A DNA stretch of 12,568 bases from assembly GCA_020216925.1 (NCBI GenBank), contig JAIWOL010000148.1:1-12568 (forward strand), in the 5' to 3' direction. The notes beneath the pieces are model-generated. The model was not told where the DNA came from and ran no database searches. It worked only from the letters and a program-made list of their open reading frames with translations. The translations under genes were made by a program, and so were the position numbers. Positions 1 through 6,333 of this stretch are shown here, in pieces (position 1 is the first letter of the stretch; every line of letters starts with the position of its first letter). The DNA comes from Thiobacillus sp. Lineage in GTDB: Bacteria; Pseudomonadota; Gammaproteobacteria; Burkholderiales; Thiobacillaceae.

Positions 1-617
1 ACGCTGCCCGCCGCCGGCCGGCTCATCAGCACCGACAGCAGCCAGCCGCCAATCACCCCGCCGATCACCAGAAAACCGAACACGGCATCGTCGCCATCGG
101 CCGCGCCGGGCGCGGGCGGCGGCAGCGGCTCGCCCTCGATCACGCGCATCAACTGCGTCACCCCGGCCTCGATGCCACCGTAAATATCCCCCGCCTTGAA
201 ATACGGCGTGATGGTCTCGGCGATCACCCGCTTGGCCACCGCGTCGGGGATCGCGCCTTCCAGCCCGTAGCCGACTTCGAGGCGTAACTTGCGATCGTCC
301 TTGGCGACGATCAGGATCACGCCGTCGTCGATTCTGGCGCGGCCGATTTTCCAGCGTTCGGCGACGCGGATGCCGAATTGCGCAATGTCCTCGGGAGCGG
401 TGGTGGGCAGGATCAGCACCGCGATCTGGCTGCCGTTTCGGGCTTCGAATGTGGCGAGCTGATTTTCCAGCGTGGCGATCTGCTCGGCGCTGAGCGTGGC
501 GGTCAGATCGGTGACGCGGCGCACCAGATCCGGCACCGCCACCTGCGCCCAGGCGGACAGCGCGCACAGTGCAAGGAAAAAGGCGAACGCCCAGCGCGTT
601 CGCGACAGCCGCAACAT
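1..617 (-). CDS. TPM-domain membrane protein (YgcG-like), 3' end beyond window
   Basis: I translated this frame from the ATG at 617-615; it stays open for 205 codons to the window edge, so the C-terminus is missing. Residues 1-25 form a signal peptide ending in SAWAQ. Residues 27-160 match the TPM domain (TPM_phosphatase/YgcG family), with the hallmarks NGSQIAVLIL, RIDDGVILIVAKDDRK and LRLEVGYGLEGAIPD. A proline-rich linker (165-170) leads into a transmembrane segment at about 178-198. The family is thought to act in membrane quality control or photosystem repair in plants, but its bacterial role is unsettled. The start lies 7 bases after the lemA stop. LemA and TPM proteins are commonly neighbours, so co-transcription and a joint envelope role are inferred. 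The unseen C-terminus may hold a second membrane segment or a Gly-rich tail. Confidence 0.9.
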   Translation of the reverse strand, partial: MLRLSRTRWAFAFFLALCALSAWAQVAVPDLVRRVTDLTATLSAEQIATLENQLATFEARNGSQIAVLILPTTAPEDIAQFGIRVAERWKIGRARIDDGVILIVAKDDRKLRLEVGYGLEGAIPDAVAKRVIAETITPYFKAGDIYGGIEAGVTQLMRVIEGEPLPPPAPGAADGDDAVFGFLVIGGVIGGWLLSVLMSRPAAGS

Positions 618-624
618 TCCCGGC

Positions 625-1242
625 TTACCGCGCCGCGGACGGTGCCCCTGCCGGCACCGTGCCGCCAAAATCGACTTTCGGCGGCACGGCGACGGCTTTC
701 TCGTTTTCCACCGTGAAACTCGGCTTGAGTTTGTAGCCGAACACCATCGCGGTGAGATTGGACGGGAAGGAGCGCACCGTGACATTGTAGGTTTTCACTG
801 CTTCGATATAGCGATTGCGCGCGACAGCGATGCGGTTTTCCGTGCCTTCAAGCTGCGCCTGCAGGTCGCGGAACAGGCTGTCGGCCTTCAACTGCGGATA
901 GTTCTCGGCCACCAGCAGCAAACGCGAGATCGCGCCGGTAAGTTCCCCTTGCGCAGCGATGAATTTCTGGAATGCCGCCTCGTCGTTGACCAGCTCGGGG
1001 GTGGCCTGGATCGCGCCGACGCGCGCACGCGCTTCGGTCACGGCTGTGAACACGTCTTTTTCGTGGGCGGCGTAGCCCTTCACCACGTTGACCAGGTTAG
1101 GCACGAGGTCGGCGCGCCGCTGGTACTGGTTCAACACCTCGGCCCAGCTCGCCTTGATGTTCTCGTCCGCTGTCTGGAAGGTGTTGTAGCCGCAGCCCGA
1201 CAGCGACAACGCCAGCAAGGAAACCCATAGCCATCTCAGCAT
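625..1242 (-). CDS. lemA: LemA family lipoprotein
   Basis: This 205-residue protein has a lipoprotein signal: a hydrophobic stretch ending in LSLSGC, with the lipidated Cys at residue 17. The rest is the helical LemA domain, recognisable by NTFQTADENIKASWAEVLNQYQ, RRADLVPNLVNVVKGYA, SRLLLVAENYPQLKADS and RNRYIEAVKTYN. I chose the ATG at 1242 over an in-frame ATG at 1266 because GAGGAG sits 6 bases upstream of 1242 and the lipobox then falls at the normal distance. LemA proteins are membrane-anchored and of unclear function. The next gene encodes a TPM-domain protein, the usual partner. The gap from the upstream phosphodiesterase stop is 33 bases, so lemA may be the distal part of the same transcript or have its own weak promoter. 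Confidence 0.93.
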   Translation of the reverse strand: MLRWLWVSLLALSLSGCGYNTFQTADENIKASWAEVLNQYQRRADLVPNLVNVVKGYAAHEKDVFTAVTEARARVGAIQATPELVNDEAAFQKFIAAQGELTGAISRLLLVAENYPQLKADSLFRDLQAQLEGTENRIAVARNRYIEAVKTYNVTVRSFPSNLTAMVFGYKLKPSFTVENEKAVAVPPKVDFGGTVPAGAPSAAR

Positions 1243-1275
1243 TTTGCTCTCCTCATTGATTTTCACGTGTGCACC

Positions 1276-1749
1276 TTACTCCAAAAGCGTGATCAATTCC
1301 GCTTCAACCCGGCCGCCGTTGACGTCGAGGCGCGCCACCGTCGCCGGCAACCTGAAACGGCGTGGCCCGGCGCTGCCCGGGTTGACGTAGAGCACGCCGC
1401 TGCGGGTTTCGATGCAGGGCTTGTGCGAGTGGCCCGAGATCACGACCTGCACGCCAGCCGCCTGCGGATCCATGACCAAGTCGCTCAGGATATGCAGGAC
1501 ATGGATGCGCACCCCATCAAATTCAAGCATTGCCGTGCATGGGATGTGCCGGGCCCAGGCGGCGCGGTCGTTGTTGCCGCGCACCACTGTCAGCGGAGCG
1601 AGGCTGGCCAGGCTGTCGAGCACTCCGTTGTGCCGGCCTGAGCGCGAGCCGATGTCGCCGGCGTGGATGAGATGGTCGCTGCCTGCCAGCGCGGCCAGCG
1701 CCTCGCGGCGCAAAAGGCCGTGGGTGTCGGAGATCAGGCCGATTTTCAG
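1276..1749 (-). CDS. YfcE/MJ0936-type metallophosphodiesterase with apparent CTG start
   Basis: The 157-residue protein shows the full calcineurin-like metallophosphoesterase set: SDTHG (D8, H10), HAGDIGS (D32), RGNNDRA (N59, D60), SGHSHKP (H106, H108) and YVNPGS near the C-terminus. Length and motif order match the small YfcE-like phosphodiesterases, which are cytosolic, bind two metal ions and hydrolyse phosphodiester model substrates; the in vivo substrate is unknown. The family N-terminus is normally M-K-I-x-x-I-S-D-T-H. Here the codon at the Met position is CTG (1749-1747), and it overlaps the TGA of the methyltransferase gene as CTGA. I see no ATG, GTG or TTG at a sensible distance, so I place the start at this CTG and infer translational coupling. 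The alternatives are a far-upstream start giving a nonsense N-terminal extension, or a sequencing error in an original ATGA. Confidence 0.85.
   Translation of the reverse strand: MKIGLISDTHGLLRREALAALAGSDHLIHAGDIGSRSGRHNGVLDSLASLAPLTVVRGNNDRAAWARHIPCTAMLEFDGVRIHVLHILSDLVMDPQAAGVQVVISGHSHKPCIETRSGVLYVNPGSAGPRRFRLPATVARLDVNGGRVEAELITLLE
1746..1749 (-). promoter_or_regulatory. CTGA stop/start overlap
   Basis: The four bases read CTGA on the minus strand. They end the methyltransferase (TGA, 1748-1746) and provide the only start-like codon (CTG, 1749-1747) for the phosphodiesterase at the conserved position. The nearest purine-rich stretch is a GGGGCG within the preceding gene, about a dozen bases upstream, so a standard Shine-Dalgarno is weak. 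The arrangement parallels the ATGA overlaps at tsaB/rimI and HIRAN/PQQ in this window. Confidence 0.6.
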
Positions 1750-2801
1750 GGTGCCACGCCCCAGGTTGCGAACAGCGGGTCCGACTCCGCCAGACGGTCG
1801 GCGTAGCGGTCGTCCTTGGGTCGTTTGAGGCCGCGCTCGACGTAGGTTTCCACCTTTTTGAAGCCGGCCCCCTTGATCAGGGTGCCAACCCAGGCCATGC
1901 GTTCCATGGGATGCAATTCTGTCCAGAGCTTGATCACCTTGGGCGGAAAGTAGCGGTTCGACAGCGTGACGACGAACATGCCGCCCGGTTTCAGCACGCG
2001 CCGGACTTCGGCCACGATCGCACGCGGCTGCGTGAGATATTCGAAAGACACGGTGCAGACCACGGCGTCGAAGCTGGCGTCGGCGAACGGCAGTCTGGCA
2101 TCGGCGTTGAGATCGTGCACCACGCGCTCGGCAAGCTGCGGGTTGTCGGCCAGTTCTTCGGCGTTCATGCCCAGTCCCACGGCAGACCGCACCGTATCCG
2201 GCAGATGCGAACGCCAGCCTGCCATCAAGTCGAGCACGCGGGCGTTTTCCGGCAGCACGGTGCGATACAGCGCCTGAATCCGCCGCGCGCACACGGCATC
2301 GACATGAATCAGCTTGCGCGGTGTGGCATAAAAATCGGCGTCGGATGACTCATCCTCGCGGGAAAAGGCGTCCGGGGATTCGAAATCCGTCGGCGTCTGA
2401 TATTGCGTTTCCATTCCGCTCCATTCGAGCAACTGGCCGACTTTTCCGATGGGCACGGTCGACACATCGCTCTTGCCGCTATCGATGCTGAAGATGCGAT
2501 CCTGCAGCGGGTGACTGAAATTGGCGACGAAGTGTTCGCCATTGAGCCGTTTCACCCGGAACATCGGGCCGGGGGCGTCGTCGGCCTGCAGCAGTTGCGA
2601 AGGATAGAAACGCCCCTGCTTGAGCGGCGCGATATCCCTGCGGAAAACCTCGATCGGCACTTCGTGCTCAAGCTTTGGCCCCACATCCATCTGCGCGTCG
2701 ACCGGCGGCGTGTCGCCCGGCATCCACACCACCACCTGATGGCGGCCAAGGTCGGAAAAATAATTGACGCGGAAACGGAGGGCGGAATGGAGGAGTTTCA
2801 T
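1746..2801 (-). CDS. SAM-dependent methyltransferase with N-terminal FKBP/SlpA-like segment
   Basis: I start this 351-residue protein at the ATG at 2801 (MKLLHSALRF), because codons upstream look like spacer; no good Shine-Dalgarno is visible. Residues 189-201 read VLDLMAGWRSHLP. This is the variant class I motif of a methyltransferase family also seen in cyanobacteria and plants, where DLMSSWVSHLP replaces the usual GxGxG loop. Later hallmarks are DLNADARLPFADASFDAVVC, VSFEYLTQP, VRRVLKPGG and VTLSNRYFPPK. The substrate is unknown. Residues 45-107 resemble the insert and C-terminal strands of SlpA/SlyD-type FKBP prolyl isomerases (EVFRRD, then NGEHFVANFSHPLQDRIFSID, close to the NGDSIxVDFNHPLAG motif of SlpA), but the N-terminal FKBP part is not evident. 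It lies 46 bases after the glycosylase gene and overlaps the phosphodiesterase by 4 bases. Confidence 0.85.
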   Translation of the reverse strand: MKLLHSALRFRVNYFSDLGRHQVVVWMPGDTPPVDAQMDVGPKLEHEVPIEVFRRDIAPLKQGRFYPSQLLQADDAPGPMFRVKRLNGEHFVANFSHPLQDRIFSIDSGKSDVSTVPIGKVGQLLEWSGMETQYQTPTDFESPDAFSREDESSDADFYATPRKLIHVDAVCARRIQALYRTVLPENARVLDLMAGWRSHLPDTVRSAVGLGMNAEELADNPQLAERVVHDLNADARLPFADASFDAVVCTVSFEYLTQPRAIVAEVRRVLKPGGMFVVTLSNRYFPPKVIKLWTELHPMERMAWVGTLIKGAGFKKVETYVERGLKRPKDDRYADRLAESDPLFATWGVAP

Positions 2802-2847
2802 TGCGTAAGAGTGAGGCGTGGCAAGTAGCGGGCGATGAGCAACACGG

Positions 2848-3564
2848 TCAGGAATCGGCCAGGTTTTGCATGGTGCGGCGCGCAAGACACAGATCTTCCC
2901 ACGCGCGCGCCTTGTCGGGCAGGTTGCGCAGCAGATAGGCAGGGTGATAGGTCACCACCAGCGGCAATGTCTGGAAACGGTGCACGCGGCCGCGCAGGCG
3001 GCCAATGGCCTCGTCTGTTTGCAGCAGGCTCTGCGCGGCGAAGCGGCCAAGCGCGACGATGAGTTTGGGCCGAATCAGCTCGATCTGCGCCAGCAGATAG
3101 GGCCGGCAGGCGGCAACTTCGTCAGGCTCGGGATTGCGGTTGCCGGGCGGACGCGATTTCAGCACATTGGCGATATAGACGTTATCGCCGCGCGCAAGGC
3201 CGATGGCGGCGAGCATGGCGTCGAGCAGCCTGCCGGCCTGGCCGACGAAGGGCTCGCCGAGACGATCCTCGTCCGCCCCGGGCGCTTCGCCGATGAACAA
3301 CCAGTCTGCGTTGCGGTCGCCCACGCCGAGCACGCCCTGTGTGCGCGTGCCATGGAGTTTGCAGGCGGTGCAGTGGGCGACGGCGTCTTCGAGCTGGTCC
3401 CAACGGGCGAGCGGAACGTGACGAGCGGCGAGCGGGGGAGAATCGGCCGATTGTGGCGCTGCGCGATGGCCGGCATCCGCTTGCGGCGCGGCAGGCATGG
3501 CCTCGCGCAGACGCCAGACCGGCCCGATGCCCAGCTCCTCGAAAATATCGTCGCGGCTCAACAC
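2848..3564 (-). CDS. Uracil-DNA glycosylase, family 4-like
   Basis: This 238-residue enzyme should excise uracil from DNA to start base-excision repair. Motif A is [20 protein letters not shown] (92-111), followed by [21 protein letters not shown] and the DNA-intercalation motif YHPAYLLR (206-213). Family 4 enzymes carry a [4Fe-4S] cluster on four Cys. Here C65, C68 and C153 are present, but the third position, normally KCRPP, is Ser137 (TCG at 3156-3154). The N-terminal 50 residues are a variable Ala/Pro-rich leader, typical of betaproteobacterial members. I start at GTG 3564 ([12 protein letters not shown]), which overlaps the rimI stop by 7 bases; TTG at 3561 is the alternative. It follows tsaB and rimI, a common beta-proteobacterial order, so co-transcription and coupling are likely. 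Confidence 0.9.
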   Translation of the reverse strand: MLSRDDIFEELGIGPVWRLREAMPAAPQADAGHRAAPQSADSPPLAARHVPLARWDQLEDAVAHCTACKLHGTRTQGVLGVGDRNADWLFIGEAPGADEDRLGEPFVGQAGRLLDAMLAAIGLARGDNVYIANVLKSRPPGNRNPEPDEVAACRPYLLAQIELIRPKLIVALGRFAAQSLLQTDEAIGRLRGRVHRFQTLPLVVTYHPAYLLRNLPDKARAWEDLCLARRTMQNLADS

Positions 3565-4025
3565 GCCAGGTCTTTCTTCATGATGAGCGCGTCTTCGCGG
3601 CCGTGGCGCGCGGGATAGTAGCCGCGTCGCACCGCCAGATCGACGAAGCCGCTGCTGCGATACAGCGCGATGGCCACGCTGTTCGACGTTCGCACTTCGA
3701 GGAACAGACTCTCGGCGCGGTGATCGCATGCACGGTTCATACAGTGCTGGAGCAGGTCGCGGCCAAGGCCGTGGCGTCGCCATGACGGCGCAATGGTGAG
3801 ATTGAGCAGATGGGCTTCCCCTGCCGCCGCCATCATGGCGTAATAGCCGATCACCTCGCCTTCGGCCTCGCGCACCCACATGCTGTGGCCGACGCGCAGG
3901 GAGTCGCTGAAATTGCCCAGGCTCCAGGGGTATTCGTAGCTTGCCTGTTCAATGCGGTGGATACGCGGCAAATCGGATTCCAGCATCGGCCGCAGACTGT
4001 GCCGTATTTCGAACACCGCGCTCAT
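3558..4025 (-). CDS. rimI: Ribosomal protein S18-alanine N-acetyltransferase
   Basis: This is a 155-residue GNAT acetyltransferase. In enterobacteria RimI acetylates the N-terminal Ala of ribosomal protein S18. The acetyl-CoA pyrophosphate loop is RRHGLGRD (83-90), preceded by EAHLLNLTIAPS. The catalytic pair known from the family corresponds to E110 (in FLEVRTSN) and Y122 (in ALYRSSGF). The RimI-specific end RRGYYPARHGREDALIM is present, and length is normal. The ATG at 4025 overlaps the tsaB stop in an ATGA, so translation is probably coupled. The tsaB-rimI pairing is widespread in proteobacteria. The 3' end overlaps the start of the glycosylase gene. Confidence 0.96.
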   Translation of the reverse strand: MSAVFEIRHSLRPMLESDLPRIHRIEQASYEYPWSLGNFSDSLRVGHSMWVREAEGEVIGYYAMMAAAGEAHLLNLTIAPSWRRHGLGRDLLQHCMNRACDHRAESLFLEVRTSNSVAIALYRSSGFVDLAVRRGYYPARHGREDALIMKKDLAC

Positions 4026-4711
4026 GCCGTTTTTTTCGCGCGGCGTTCTTGCACCGTGAGCGCGACCTTGTCACGCAGATAGATCGGCGCAGCGGCAGCG
4101 GCGTCTGCCGCTGCGCCACGCGCAAAGGCGCGTGCCGCCAGCGGCGCCATGGCGGCGGCATCCGGCATCAGGGTCTCGTCGATCTGCGTGAGTCTGGCGG
4201 CCAGCTCTGCCCGCACGCCGGCATCCAGCACGGCAAAGCCGTTACCTGCCCCCGCCCAGTCAGCGGCATCCGGCACAAAAACCGAATCCGGCGCGGCAAG
4301 CCGGGGAGCGAGCGTTGTCCGCCAGTCCTCGCCATCTCGTTCATAGGCTGCCCAGTAGACCTCGGTCATGCGCGCATCGAGCAGGGTCAACACCCGCTCG
4401 GCTCCCGTCTGCGCCGCCAGCGATTCCAGCGTGGACACCCCCACTACCGGCAGGTCGGCCCCGAAAGCCAGTCCCTGCGTCACCGCGCACGCAATGCGCA
4501 ATCCGGTGAAAGACCCCGGTCCTGCGCCGTAGCCGATGCCGTCGAGCGCGCGCAGCGAAATACCGGTTTCCTTCAGCAGGGCATCGACCATGGGCAGGAT
4601 CAGCGAACTGTGGCGTTGCTCCGCCAGTTCGCGGCGCGCATGCACAGTGCCCTCCAGCCACAGCGCGGCGGAGCACCATTCAGTAGAGGTATCGAGAACG
4701 AGCAGCTTCAT
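4022..4711 (-). CDS. tsaB: tRNA t6A37 threonylcarbamoyltransferase complex subunit TsaB
   Basis: This 229-residue protein is the TsaB (YeaZ) subunit. With TsaD and TsaE it transfers threonylcarbamoyl to A37 of ANN-decoding tRNAs in the cytosol. TsaB is an ASKHA-fold scaffold that dimerises with TsaD. Diagnostic features are the N-terminal LVLDTSTEWCSAALW, the segment GIGYGAGPGSFTGLRIA (58-74), LPVVGVSTLESLAAQ and LLDARMTEVYWAAY. The Ala-rich C-terminus ends in a YLRDKVA segment typical of the family. GGAG lies a few bases before the ATG at 4711, supporting the start. It begins 12 bases after the PQQ-dehydrogenase-like gene, so it may be co-transcribed with the exported pair upstream, or have a promoter inside that gene. 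Confidence 0.96.
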   Translation of the reverse strand: MKLLVLDTSTEWCSAALWLEGTVHARRELAEQRHSSLILPMVDALLKETGISLRALDGIGYGAGPGSFTGLRIACAVTQGLAFGADLPVVGVSTLESLAAQTGAERVLTLLDARMTEVYWAAYERDGEDWRTTLAPRLAAPDSVFVPDAADWAGAGNGFAVLDAGVRAELAARLTQIDETLMPDAAAMAPLAARAFARGAAADAAAAAPIYLRDKVALTVQERRAKKTA

Positions 4712-4723
4712 GAAACTCCGATT

Positions 4724-5806
4724 TTACCGACTGCCGCCATATCGCACGCGGTAAATCGCGCCGGCCATGTCATCCGAAACCAGCAGGCTGCCGTCCGGCA
4801 TCACCAGCACGTCGGCAGGCCGGCCCCAGGCCGATTCGTTATCGCTCCAGCCTTGGACGAAAGGTTCGTAGGATACGGCCCGTCCCTGCTCCAGCCGCAC
4901 CACGCTCACGCGATAGCCAGACTTGCTGCTGCGGTTCCACGAGCCATGCTCGGCAATGAACACGGCACCACGATAGCGCGCGGGAAACGTTGCGCCGGTG
5001 TAGAAACGCATGCCCAGGGCAGCCACGTGCGCGCCCAGGTTCTGCACCGGCGGCACAAATTCCGCGCAGCGTCGCTTGCGACCGAATTCGGGGTCGGCGA
5101 TCGTGCCGCCGTGGCAATAGGGATATCCGAAATGCTGGCCGGTCTGCGTCAGCCGGTTGAGCTCGTCCGGCGGCGCATCGTCGCCCAGCCAGTCGCGGCC
5201 GTTGTCGGTGAACCAGAGTGTGTTCGTGCCGGGCTGCCAGTCGAAACCGACGCTGTTGCGCACTCCGCGCGCCACGGTTTCGACGCGCCCTGTTTTCGTG
5301 TCGAGCGCAGTGATGACGGCGTAGCGGTCGGGGTCGGGGTCGCAGATGTTGCACGGGGCGCCCACCGGCACGTAGAGCCGGCCATCGGGGCCGAAGGCAA
5401 TGAATTTCCAGCCGTGGTGGATATCGCGCGGGTAGGCGTCGGTGACGACCTCGATGCGGGCACGCCCCAGGTTCCGTTCCACGTCGGGCACGCGCAGGAT
5501 GCGATTTACCGCCGACACATACAGATCGCCGTCGCGCAGCGCCACGCCCACCGGCATGTTGAGCCCTTCGACCAGCACCGCCGGCTTGCGCGGCGCAGCC
5601 AGGGGCACGGCGTAGACCTTGCCGGCGCGCATGCTGCCTACGAAGAGATGCCGCGTGCCCAGCGCCATCTGCCGGGCATTGGGCACTTCCGCGAACACTT
5701 CGATACTGAAACCGGGCGGCAGCCTGAGCCTGTCCAGAGGCAATGCGGCCGCAGCCAGGCCCGGGATCATGCAGGCAAGCGCAAATATTCTGCGTAACCC
5801 ACTCAT
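4724..5806 (-). CDS. Exported PQQ-dependent sugar (sorbosone) dehydrogenase-like beta-propeller
   Basis: The 360-residue protein has a signal peptide ending around residue 20-22 (GLAAAA-LPLD), then a six-bladed beta-propeller of the soluble glucose/sorbosone dehydrogenase superfamily. Visible marks are DIHHGWKFIAFGPDGRLYV (128-146), with a His pair in the expected active-site region; the cysteine pair in GAPCNICDPD (C152, C155) typical of the sorbosone branch; SVGFDWQPGTNTLWFTDNGRD; FGYPYCHGG; and AEHGSWNRS. Members oxidise aldoses with PQQ in the periplasm, but many are uncharacterised and some may not bind PQQ. No pqq synthesis genes are in the window, so substrate and cofactor are inferred. 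It overlaps the HIRAN gene by 4 bases (ATGA) and precedes tsaB by 12. Confidence 0.88.
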   Translation of the reverse strand: MSGLRRIFALACMIPGLAAAALPLDRLRLPPGFSIEVFAEVPNARQMALGTRHLFVGSMRAGKVYAVPLAAPRKPAVLVEGLNMPVGVALRDGDLYVSAVNRILRVPDVERNLGRARIEVVTDAYPRDIHHGWKFIAFGPDGRLYVPVGAPCNICDPDPDRYAVITALDTKTGRVETVARGVRNSVGFDWQPGTNTLWFTDNGRDWLGDDAPPDELNRLTQTGQHFGYPYCHGGTIADPEFGRKRRCAEFVPPVQNLGAHVAALGMRFYTGATFPARYRGAVFIAEHGSWNRSSKSGYRVSVVRLEQGRAVSYEPFVQGWSDNESAWGRPADVLVMPDGSLLVSDDMAGAIYRVRYGGSR

Positions 5807-6210
5807 GGCATCCGATCTTTCTCGCCCTGCCTGACCGGCATCACCACCTCGAAGCGCACGCGCGACCAGGGGTCGCGCCCTTCCGCCAGGCGGCTGATGC
5901 GCGCCGCCAGCACCTGGCCGTTGTCGAGCAGTCGCGCCACGTCGGCGTTTTCTCGACGCGGCACGTAGCCCAGCTTGTGGCCGCGCCAGTCCACCCGTAC
6001 CGCGCGCGCATCGTGGGGATTGTCAGGCTCGCGCGTCAGCGTCAGCGCGTCGCCCACGCGCAGCCTAGACCACACGGACTTGCCTGCGTGGTACTGAAAG
6101 CCCGCCAGCGGCGAATCCTGCAACAGGATGTGCGCGGTCACCTGGGCGTGCGCCATCCCCGTTGCGAGAACCAGCAGACATGGCCAGACGATGCCCGGCA
6201 ATCTGATCAT
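5803..6210 (-). CDS. Exported stand-alone HIRAN-domain protein
   Basis: This 135-residue protein carries a signal peptide (residues 1-22, ending MAHA-Q) and one HIRAN domain at about 25-115. The domain shows SPLAGFQYHAG, LTLTREPDNPHDARAVRVDW, GHKLGYVPRRENADVARLL and VLAARI. HIRAN domains are best known from nuclear HLTF/Rad5 helicases, where they bind DNA 3' ends. Small bacterial versions exist, but their role is unclear. Here there is no nuclease or helicase part and the protein is predicted to be exported, so a DNA-end role in the cytosol is unlikely. Its stop overlaps the start of the dehydrogenase-like gene (ATGA), so the two exported products are probably translated together. The start at 6210 is the first usable ATG after a non-coding divergent region; its Shine-Dalgarno is weak. 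Confidence 0.88.
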   Translation of the reverse strand: MIRLPGIVWPCLLVLATGMAHAQVTAHILLQDSPLAGFQYHAGKSVWSRLRVGDALTLTREPDNPHDARAVRVDWRGHKLGYVPRRENADVARLLDNGQVLAARISRLAEGRDPWSRVRFEVVMPVRQGEKDRMP

Positions 6211-6333
6211 CGGGTTTGCAAAACATGCGGGAAGCGATCCATTCTACTGATAAACCACGACGGATATTCGTGAACAATCCGCTTCCGCAATGCAATTTTT
6301 TCGCTGGACAAGCCGCCGTGTCGATGGAGTAGG
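6211..6333. promoter_or_regulatory. Divergent promoter region with nested dyads
   Basis: This 123-base gap separates the minus-strand HIRAN operon from plus-strand phoH, so both promoters are expected here. It is more AT-rich than its surroundings, with an A/T run near 6294-6301. It contains two centred inverted repeats: GGAAGCG at 6230-6236 with CGCTTCC at 6280-6286, and inside them CACGA at 6256-6260 with TCGTG at 6268-6272. I could not assign convincing -35/-10 hexamers by eye; TAGAAT on the minus strand (6246-6241) is one possible -10 for the HIRAN side. Confidence 0.5.

Noticed and set aside
378..1230. Plus-strand open frames opposite lemA and the TPM gene
   Set aside because: They are antisense to two genes with clear signal peptides and family motifs, and they have unnatural Arg/His-rich composition.
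3941..5797. 618-codon plus-strand open frame
   Set aside because: It is antisense to rimI, tsaB and the dehydrogenase gene, which have clear family motifs. Its translation is Arg/His-rich with no domain, as expected opposite GC-rich codons.
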